A DNA stretch of 8,363 nt, taken from NCBI GenBank assembly GCA_026394635.1, contig JAPKXV010000162.1:1-8363 (forward strand), read 5' to 3'. Position 1 is the stretch's first letter; each line of letters starts with the position of its first letter. The notes beneath the pieces are model-generated. The model was not told the DNA's origin, searched no databases, and worked only from the letters and a program-made list of their open reading frames with translations. Below, one piece after another: positions 1 through 4,420 of this stretch. This DNA comes from Methanoregula sp. (GTDB lineage Archaea; Halobacteriota; Methanomicrobia; Methanomicrobiales; Methanospirillaceae). Position numbers and translations under genes: made by a program.

Positions 1-218
1 ATCTCTTCGGGGGTAAAATCTTTGCGCTTCATGGTGTGGAGGTACTGCTCGAGCTGACGCACGATATGCTCTGCTTCGATATAATCCTCGACTTCGAGAT
101 ACGCAGGCTCACGGCTGACTTCGTATGCCTGCCCGCAGACCGGGCAGAGTTTCCAGCGCTGGAACCGGTCCACGTACGTAAACGTTTTGCATCCGGGGCA
201 CCGGATGATGACAAACAT
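1..218 (-). CDS. Small zinc-ribbon protein (DUF1922-like), 3' end off the window
   Basis: Reading leftward from the ATG at 218, the frame stays open for 72 codons to the window edge, so the C-terminus is missing. The N-terminus MFVIIRCPGCKTF leads into two Cys-x-x-Cys knuckles, CPGC at residues 7-10 and CPVC at 25-28, spaced like a zinc ribbon. After it comes an acidic, probably helical tail (about residues 40-72) ending in MKRKDFTPEE. The layout resembles the small archaeal DUF1922 zinc-ribbon proteins, whose biochemical role is not established to my knowledge; I assign the family by resemblance only. A nucleic-acid or protein-binding role would be a guess. The start is supported by a TATA-like element 25-35 bases upstream and the lack of a clear Shine-Dalgarno site, which suggests a leaderless or nearly leaderless message. 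It is divergent from cofE. Confidence 0.8.
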   Translation of the reverse strand, partial: MFVIIRCPGCKTFTYVDRFQRWKLCPVCGQAYEVSREPAYLEVEDYIEAEHIVRQLEQYLHTMKRKDFTPEE

Positions 219-243
219 GGTCAAGTGGTAATCAGTAACCTCA

Positions 244-259
244 TTATAAAAATATTTCG
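244..259 (-). promoter_or_regulatory. Archaeal BRE/TATA promoter of the zinc-ribbon gene
   Basis: On the minus strand the sequence reads CGAAATATTTTTATAA: a CGAAA that fits a BRE, followed by an AT-rich TATA element. The TATA centre lies about 30 bases before the ATG at 218, which would put transcription start within a few bases of the start codon. Position and composition are seen; promoter function is inferred. Confidence 0.5.
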
Positions 260-335
260 TTAAAAACAGTGGACCCGACAGGGAATATGTAGGGATCAAT
301 TTCAGATTTTATCGGTTCACAGCACGGGAATGGAA

Positions 336-350
336 CGAAACACCTTTATT
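336..350 (+). promoter_or_regulatory. Candidate BRE/TATA promoter for cofE
   Basis: CGAAACACCTTTATT has a CGAAA (336-340) like the BRE of the divergent gene, then CCTTTATT. The TATA centre is about 30 bases before the ATG at 378, so a leaderless or short-leader transcript starting at 378 is plausible. A weaker TATA-like run lies at 304-312. If the 336-350 element is the real promoter, the in-frame upstream ATG at 330 cannot be the start. Confidence 0.4.
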
Positions 351-377
351 CTGTGTTCATCTGAATATGATGGTGCT

Positions 378-1112
378 ATGGAAGAAATGACCGTGATCGG
401 GGTCCGCGGGCTGCCAATCATTCACAAGGGCGATGACATTCCCGCGCTCATCTGTACCAGGCAGTCACTCCAGGACGGGGATATCCTTTGTATCGCTTCA
501 ACCATTTATTCAAAATCAAAAGGTTATACCCGGCCCCTGTCCGATATCAGGCCATCGGAGCGGGCAGAACGTCTCTCACAACTCAATGGAGAGGATCCCC
601 GCTTTGTCCAGGCAGTCCTTGATGCATCAGCAGACATCATCATGGAGCACCCGCTGGTCATTTCCGGTCTAGCAATCGTCGGGAAGGAGTTAGTGCTGCG
701 GCCGGTTGATATTGTGATTGAGCGGGGCATCATCACCGCAATCGCAGAGAACAAAAATGCATCAGAGATGAAAAAAATATCCGGTAAAGATATTGGGGTA
801 ATTATCACGGATACCTGCGGGCGGTCATTCCGGCGCGGGCAGACCGGCAACGCCATCGGGTGGAGCGGGATACCTGCCATCCGCGACTTCCGCGGGGACG
901 TTGACCTGTTCGGTCATGTGCTGAAGATAACGGAAGAAGCAGTCGTGGATGAGATCGCAGGGTTTGCAAATTTTGTCATGGGTGAGAGCAACAACGGTGT
1001 GCCGGCAGCCATCTTCCGCAACTGCCCGCAATGGACCGGCCATGACAACCTTTACTTTACAAAAGACGAGGACATCACGCGAAAGCTCTTAAAAAAAGAG
1101 ATGTGTCAGTAA
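378..1112 (+). CDS. cofE: Chimeric coenzyme F420-0:L-glutamate ligase (CofE) with a foreign middle segment
   Basis: CofE adds L-glutamates to F420-0 using GTP, making the polyglutamate tail of the methanogen hydride carrier F420. The N-terminal third fits the family: GVRGLPIIHKGDD near the start, then DGDILCIASTIYSKSKG and PSERAE. The C-terminal half fits as well, with GKDIGVIITDTCGRSFRRG, NAIGWSGI, DLFGH, DEIAGFANFVMGE and GVPAAIFR. Residues about 88-130 do not fit. They are a near-copy of the N-terminus of the amidohydrolase encoded at 1314 and stand where the family carries a conserved N-A-G-[IV]-D-x-S-N stretch. The ORF is uninterrupted and near normal length (244 aa, against about 249 in Archaeoglobus as I recall). 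The start at 378 is chosen because conserved sequence begins just after it and a promoter-like element lies between 330 and 378; ATG 330 (+16 aa) and ATG 387 are alternatives. Family identity is firm, but activity is doubtful. Confidence 0.88.
   Translation: MEEMTVIGVRGLPIIHKGDDIPALICTRQSLQDGDILCIASTIYSKSKGYTRPLSDIRPSERAERLSQLNGEDPRFVQAVLDASADIIMEHPLVISGLAIVGKELVLRPVDIVIERGIITAIAENKNASEMKKISGKDIGVIITDTCGRSFRRGQTGNAIGWSGIPAIRDFRGDVDLFGHVLKITEEAVVDEIAGFANFVMGESNNGVPAAIFRNCPQWTGHDNLYFTKDEDITRKLLKKEMCQ
639..766 (+). repeat. 128-bp direct repeat, copy A, inside cofE
   Basis: This stretch matches 1311-1438 at an offset of exactly 672 bases. By hand count 120 of 128 bases are identical; the differences are at 669, 670, 698, 728, 745, 758, 761 and 764. 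Up to 757 there are only five mismatches in 119 bases. The left boundary is sharp: the base before 639 differs. The right boundary fades over the last ten bases. The offset is a multiple of three and both copies are read in the same frame. This looks like the recipient copy, because the translated text resembles an amidohydrolase N-terminus and not CofE. Confidence 0.95.
1086..1100 (-). terminator. Possible T-rich terminator for secG, within the cofE 3' end
   Basis: Just past the secG stop codon, the minus strand reads CTCTTTTTTTAAGAG: seven consecutive T with short CTCTT/AAGAG complementary ends. Oligo-T tracts are typical archaeal termination signals. Its place at the end of a convergent gene fits, but the tract lies in Lys codons of cofE and could be incidental. 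Confidence 0.35.
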
Positions 1113-1264
1113 ATGATGTTGAGGATTAAAATGAACACGCCGATGGCAGCAGATGCCGCCATGACGACCACCGGACTGATGTGCACCGCACGGCGGTCCT
1201 CGCTGTCGTAATAATTCACGAGCCCCGCAGAGGACATCAGTCGTCCGCCTTGTTTCTTTGCCAT
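1106..1264 (-). CDS. secG: Preprotein translocase subunit Sec61-beta (SecG)
   Basis: This 52-residue protein reads MAKKQGGRLMSSAGLVNYY at the N-terminus. It has a short basic start, a Ser/Ala/Gly stretch and the DSEDRRAVHISP segment leading into a single hydrophobic helix (about residues 30-51) that ends at Tyr52. That is the layout of archaeal Sec61-beta: a cytoplasmic N-terminus and one C-terminal membrane anchor. It is the small non-essential partner of SecY and SecE in the export channel. The stop codon overlaps the 3' end of the convergent cofE by 7 bases. The ATG at 1264 is about 25 bases from a good TATA element and has no Shine-Dalgarno site, so a leaderless message is likely. Identification rests on the whole-sequence pattern and length. 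Confidence 0.92.
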   Translation of the reverse strand: MAKKQGGRLMSSAGLVNYYDSEDRRAVHISPVVVMAASAAIGVFILILNIIY

Positions 1265-1284
1265 GCATATCTATTTCTTTTTTC

Positions 1285-1296
1285 GATATATAAAAG
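1285..1296. promoter_or_regulatory. Shared TATA element for divergent secG and amidohydrolase
   Basis: GATATATAAAAG lies midway between two divergent start codons. Read on the minus strand it contains TTTATATA, a close match to the archaeal TATA consensus, about 25 bases from the secG ATG (1264). On the plus strand its centre is about 25 bases from the amidohydrolase ATG (1314). No other TATA-like element is seen in the 49-base gap, so one near-palindromic site probably serves both directions and gives leaderless transcripts. Confidence 0.6.
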
Positions 1297-1310
1297 AGAG
1301 TCAGGACTGA

Positions 1311-1438
1311 ATCATGGAGCACCCGCTGGTCATTTCCGGTAAAGCAATCGTCGGGAAGGAGTTAGTGCTCCGGCCGGTTGATATTGTGATTGAGCGGGGT
1401 ATCATCACCGCAATCGAAGAGAACAAAAAAGCTTCTGA
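1311..1438 (+). repeat. 128-bp direct repeat, copy B, at the amidohydrolase start
   Basis: This is the partner of 639-766. It begins three bases before the amidohydrolase ATG and covers about its first 42 codons. The encoded LVISGKAIVGKELVLRPVDI and the following IVIERGIITAIEE are what is expected of the N-terminal beta-strands of a COG0402-type amidohydrolase, just ahead of the HTH metal motif. This copy is therefore probably the original. Confidence 0.95.
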
Positions 1439-2351
1439 TGCCTGGATCTGCCCCGCGTTCTTCAATGCCCACACTCACCTGGGAGACACGGTGGCAATGG
1501 ACTGCGCATCATCCGGTGACCTTGTTGACCTTGTCACGCCTCCTTACGGCCTTAAACACCGGCTGCTCTCTGCAGCCTCCCGGGACGAGCTTGTCCGTGC
1601 AATGCGTTCCAGTATTGCCGGGATGGTGAGGCGTGGGACAGCGGGATGTGCGGATTTTCGTGAAGGCGGACCCAAAGGAGTGGCAGCGCTGCGGGAGGCA
1701 TCAGAAGGGCAGAATTTCCGGTGCATCATCTTTGGCAGGGACGGTGGCGAGCATGCGGCAGAGGGAATGGGCATCAGCAGTGCCCGTGATAGTCCGGATA
1801 TCGAACATCAGGTTGCGCAGGCGCGGTTAGAGAACAAAATAATCGCATTCCATGCAGGTGAGAAGGATTCGGGTGATGTGGATGCAGCCCTCTCCTTTGA
1901 TCCCGACCTCATCATCCATGGAACCCATGCAACCCGTCGCCAGCTCCGCAATTGTGCCGAACGGGAGATACCGATCGCAATTTGTCCGCGATCGAACTGG
2001 ACACTGGGCGTCACCGCCACCCCCAGTCACCCGCCGGTTTCTTTGATGCTTGATCTTGGATGCCGGGTATTTTTGGGAACCGATAATGCGATGTTTATCC
2101 AGCCTGATATGCTCGCAGAGATGGCGTTTGTCCACACCATCTACCGGATTGAACCATCCAAAGTGATGCGAATGGCTGTCGACGGGTCATCACTGGGGGG
2201 GGATCCATTTTTCATCTCTATTGGCGCGCGGGCAAACCTTTTTTCCCTGGATCCCCGGTTCTCAAATCTGCGCTTCTCAAAAAATCCCCTTGAAAGTATC
2301 GTAAAACGGGCTGATTCCGGCAACATCGGCACAAGTGTTTTTAATTCATAA
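1314..2351 (+). CDS. Metal-dependent amidohydrolase (archaeal chlorohydrolase-type, COG0402-like)
   Basis: This 345-residue TIM-barrel hydrolase belongs to the family that deaminates or dechlorinates ring compounds. The N-terminal strands (LVISGKAIVG, DIVIERGIITAI) lead to the metal motif NAHTHLGD (His53, His55). Further metal or substrate ligands are visible at HAGEKD (His180), IHGTHAT (His202 and/or His205) and FLGTDNAM (Asp257). CPRSNWTLG (224-232) matches the conserved segment before the last barrel strand. The tail GARANLFSLD plus NPLESIVKRA is the usual small beta-domain closure, ending slightly short. It is shorter than the characterised methanogen 5'-deoxyadenosine/SAH deaminases (about 420 aa as I recall), so the substrate cannot be assigned. 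The start is set by the TATA element at 1285-1296 and suggests a leaderless message. A run of eight G at 2195-2202 is a place to watch for sequencing error. Its first 42 codons also occur in cofE. Confidence 0.87.
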   Translation: MEHPLVISGKAIVGKELVLRPVDIVIERGIITAIEENKKASDAWICPAFFNAHTHLGDTVAMDCASSGDLVDLVTPPYGLKHRLLSAASRDELVRAMRSSIAGMVRRGTAGCADFREGGPKGVAALREASEGQNFRCIIFGRDGGEHAAEGMGISSARDSPDIEHQVAQARLENKIIAFHAGEKDSGDVDAALSFDPDLIIHGTHATRRQLRNCAEREIPIAICPRSNWTLGVTATPSHPPVSLMLDLGCRVFLGTDNAMFIQPDMLAEMAFVHTIYRIEPSKVMRMAVDGSSLGGDPFFISIGARANLFSLDPRFSNLRFSKNPLESIVKRADSGNIGTSVFNS

Positions 2352-2379
2352 ATCCAATTAAAATGCCATGTTTGTTCCG

Positions 2380-2385
2380 GGTGAT
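2380..2385 (+). promoter_or_regulatory. Shine-Dalgarno site that sets the USP start
   Basis: GGTGAT matches the complement of the archaeal 16S 3' end and stands four bases before the ATG at 2390. This favours 2390 over the in-frame ATGs at 2363 and 2384, and the family-typical start MFSDILVAIDGS begins exactly there. Confidence 0.6.
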
Positions 2386-2389
2386 GCCC

Positions 2390-2818
2390 ATGTTCTCTGA
2401 TATCCTTGTTGCAATTGATGGCTCAAAAGCAAGCGAACAGGCATTAGCCTGCGCGGTCGGAGAGGCCGGTTTTCATGGCGCAAAACTCCATGTCGTGTAC
2501 GTGGTGGAGACGGGACTTTTTTCCTCCCTGCCCGCGGACAACACCGTTGAGATCATGTTCAGTGCTCTGGAAAAAGAGGGAGAAGACGTTCTAGAAAAAG
2601 CCAAAACATTTGCCCTTGACAAAGGTGTCGTGGTCACCACACACATGAAGCAGGGTCATGCGGGCAACGAGATCATCTCCCTTGCAGAAGAAAAGAAGGC
2701 AAACCTTATTGTAGTCGGTTCACACGGAAAGAGCAAAGCGGACCGGCTCTTGCTGGGCAGCGTCAGCAACTATGTCGTCACCCACGGCATAATCACAACC
2801 CTGGTGGTGAGATCATAA
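2390..2818 (+). CDS. Universal stress protein, UspA family, ATP-binding type
   Basis: This 142-residue single-domain USP has a Rossmann-like fold. It opens with FSDILVAIDGS (Asp10 in the first nucleotide-binding loop) and has LHVVYVVE as the second strand. The ATP signature G-x-x-G-9x-G-S is at residues 110-124 (GSHG...LLLGSVS), ending in VVTHGIITTLVVRS. Proteins with this motif usually bind ATP and form dimers; they act in the cytoplasm as stress or energy-state factors whose partners are mostly unknown. The amidohydrolase ends 38 bases upstream and the CBS protein starts 23 bases downstream, so it is probably co-transcribed with at least the latter. The start at 2390 is chosen on the Shine-Dalgarno site and the family N-terminus; a nine-residue extension from 2363 is less likely. 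Confidence 0.9.
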   Translation: MFSDILVAIDGSKASEQALACAVGEAGFHGAKLHVVYVVETGLFSSLPADNTVEIMFSALEKEGEDVLEKAKTFALDKGVVVTTHMKQGHAGNEIISLAEEKKANLIVVGSHGKSKADRLLLGSVSNYVVTHGIITTLVVRS

Positions 2819-2841
2819 CAGAAATTTTTGTAAAGGACTAT

Positions 2842-3669
2842 ATGACATCAGACGTCGTGCACGTCGAGATCCCGGGCAACCGTGACGATGTCTTAAAGAT
2901 TTTGAAGAGGACGGGAATATCAGGTGTCCCGGTAATAAAAAACAAGAAACTTGTCGGTATCATCACCCGCAAGGACCTGCTGCAAAAGCCAGAGGAGACC
3001 CAGCTTGGGTTGCTGATGACGACAAAACCGGTCACCATCTCCCCGGATGCAGATATCCGTGAGGCTGCCCGTCTTCTGGTCACCCGCAGGATCCGGCGGC
3101 TCCCGGTGGTGGAAAGCGGCAAACTTGTCGGTCTGCTCTCCGTTGCTGATATAATCCATGCAATCGCCCAGATGAAGATCAAAGAAGAGATAAAGGACTC
3201 CTTTATGAGCCAGACCTTTGCCCTCTGGGAAGAAACACCGCTCCCGGTTGTCGGCCGCGTTATGGAGATCTCCGGCGTGGATGCCATCCCGATCCTTGAT
3301 GCAGAGAGCAGGTTGCAGGGAATAATTTCCGAGCGGGACCTCATCAGGACCTCAAGTATCGAGGACTCCGTTGGGGTGAGCGACTTCTCCAATGGCACCG
3401 ATGATGACGAATGGACATGGGAGAGCATCCGGGATATGCATACATTGAGCTACAGCATCTCAAAAGTGCAGTTGCCCGACCGCCCGGTCAAGACTGCGAT
3501 GGTGAAGAACGTTGTTGCCGTCCCGCAGAACGCAGAAGTGAGTGAATGTGCGTTAAAGATGCGTAGGGCGCGGGTTGACCAGCTGCCGGTGATTAATGGC
3601 GACAAGCGATTGGTTGCGATGCTCTATGACCGCGAACTCCTGAAAGTTCTCTGCAGACCTGCAGAATAA
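2842..3669 (+). CDS. Four-CBS-domain protein (two Bateman modules)
   Basis: This 275-residue protein is made almost wholly of CBS motifs. CBS1 is at about residues 1-50 (GISGVPVIKNKKLVGIITRK). CBS2 is at 58-112 (RRIRRLPVVESGKLVGLLS, ending VADIIHAI). CBS3 is at 120-172 (GVDAIPILD, LQGIISERDLI). CBS4 is at 218-272 (ARVDQLPVINGDKRLVAMLY, ending DREL). Between CBS3 and CBS4 lies a 40-45 residue insert with an acidic TDDDEWTWE patch. Tandem CBS pairs bind adenine nucleotides such as AMP, ATP or SAM and usually regulate a partner; no catalytic or DNA-binding domain is present here. AAGGA five bases or fewer before the ATG and the 23-base gap from the USP gene indicate translation within the same operon. 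The pair suggests a shared energy-sensing role (inference). Confidence 0.88.
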   Translation: MTSDVVHVEIPGNRDDVLKILKRTGISGVPVIKNKKLVGIITRKDLLQKPEETQLGLLMTTKPVTISPDADIREAARLLVTRRIRRLPVVESGKLVGLLSVADIIHAIAQMKIKEEIKDSFMSQTFALWEETPLPVVGRVMEISGVDAIPILDAESRLQGIISERDLIRTSSIEDSVGVSDFSNGTDDDEWTWESIRDMHTLSYSISKVQLPDRPVKTAMVKNVVAVPQNAEVSECALKMRRARVDQLPVINGDKRLVAMLYDRELLKVLCRPAE

Positions 3670-3670
3670 C

Positions 3671-3683
3671 AACCTTTAAATTT
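3671..3683 (+). promoter_or_regulatory. Candidate TATA box for the proteasome/FttA cluster
   Basis: AACCTTTAAATTT follows immediately after the CBS protein stop codon and resembles an archaeal TATA box. Transcription would start near 3703, leaving a leader of roughly 50 bases before the GTG at 3757. That leader contains T-tracts at 3721-3726 and 3741-3745. Inferred from composition and position only. Confidence 0.4.
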
Positions 3684-3756
3684 CTGGATAATCTTCTAAT
3701 AGTTAGGCGCTTTTAGATTATTTTTTAGCGTTTGATAAACTTTTTGGGGTGTTAAT

Positions 3757-4398
3757 GTGCCTGAACAGTACCAGGAGTCTATGAAGGGGACAACCACCAT
3801 CGGGCTGGTCTATTCCGAGGGGGTTATCCTTGCCACCGAGAAACGGGCGACCATGGGATACATGATTGCAAGCAAAAAAGCAAAGAAGGTCTATCAGGTG
3901 GCCGACCGCATCGGTATGACAACAGCGGGTGGCGTGGGCGATGCACAGCAGCTTGCCCGGATCCTTACGGTGGAATGCAGCCTGTACCAGATCCGGAGAT
4001 CACGCTCGATCACTGTCGGAGCGGCTTCAACGCTGCTGTCCAACTATCTCAACCAGAACCGGTACTTCCCGTATTATGTCCAGCTCCTTGTCGGGGGCGT
4101 GGACGAACACGGCCCAAGTGTCTTTTCTGTTGATGCAATGGGTGGTGCCACAAAAGAAGAAGAGATCGTTTCGACCGGCTCCGGCTCCCCCATGGCATAT
4201 GGTGTGCTGGAAGACCGTTTCAAATCCGGCATGACGGAAGATGAGGCCATCGATCTTTCAATCAGGGGATTGAAAGCTGCGATGAAGCGCGATGCCGGTT
4301 CGGGTGAAGGTGTCCATGTGGTGGTAATCACGAAAGACCACTACAAGGAACTGGACGAGGCAACCCTTAAAAAATATCTCGCACAAACCCCTGCATAA
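3757..4398 (+). CDS. psmB: Archaeal proteasome beta subunit (peptidase T1)
   Basis: This is the catalytic beta subunit of the 20S proteasome, whose rings stack between alpha rings in the cytoplasm to degrade unfolded or tagged proteins. It has 213 codons. An 11-residue propeptide ends in KG, and self-cleavage would expose Thr12 (mature Thr1) of TTTIGLVYSEG. Other active-site residues are in place: Glu28, Lys44 (SKKAKKV), Ser142 in STGSGSPMAYG, and Asp179 and Ser182 in KRDAGSGEG. All residues expected for an active subunit are visible. The start is GTG, preceded at good spacing by the Shine-Dalgarno-like GGGGTG (3746-3751); an overlapping ATG at 3755 is out of frame. The fttA gene starts 22 bases downstream. 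This psmB-fttA pairing is also found in Methanosarcina as I recall. The alpha subunit is not in the window. Confidence 0.96.
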   Translation: MPEQYQESMKGTTTIGLVYSEGVILATEKRATMGYMIASKKAKKVYQVADRIGMTTAGGVGDAQQLARILTVECSLYQIRRSRSITVGAASTLLSNYLNQNRYFPYYVQLLVGGVDEHGPSVFSVDAMGGATKEEEIVSTGSGSPMAYGVLEDRFKSGMTEDEAIDLSIRGLKAAMKRDAGSGEGVHVVVITKDHYKELDEATLKKYLAQTPA

Positions 4399-4399
4399 C

Positions 4400-4406
4400 T
4401 TTTTTT
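4400..4406 (+). terminator. T7 tract between psmB and fttA
   Basis: Seven consecutive T lie just after the psmB stop codon and ahead of AGGACGTTAATTCT and the FttA ATG. Oligo-T runs are the core of intrinsic and FttA-assisted archaeal terminators. Here the tract may cause partial termination, limiting read-through into fttA. There is no hairpin, and the short gap also permits simple read-through, so function is uncertain. Confidence 0.35.
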
Positions 4407-4420
4407 AGGACGTTAATTCT

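Noticed and set aside
330..377. Sixteen-residue N-terminal extension of CofE from ATG 330
   Set aside because: The residues do not fit the family, conserved sequence starts after 378, and a BRE/TATA-like element lies at 336-350 inside the extension.
1089..1322. 77-codon minus-strand ORF across the secG region
   Set aside because: It is in a different frame from the recognisable Sec61-beta protein and its translation has no family features.
2195..2202. Run of eight G in the amidohydrolase as a possible frameshift site
   Set aside because: The frame continues into family-typical C-terminal sequence (GARANLFSLD), so no frameshift is needed.
2838..3428. 196-codon minus-strand ORF opposite the CBS protein
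   Set aside because: Ser/Arg-rich low-complexity text without a recognisable domain; it is the antisense shadow of a well-supported plus-strand gene.
3651..3665. Two CTGCAG sites close together at the end of the CBS gene
   Set aside because: Short palindromes in coding sequence with no further symmetry; taken as chance.
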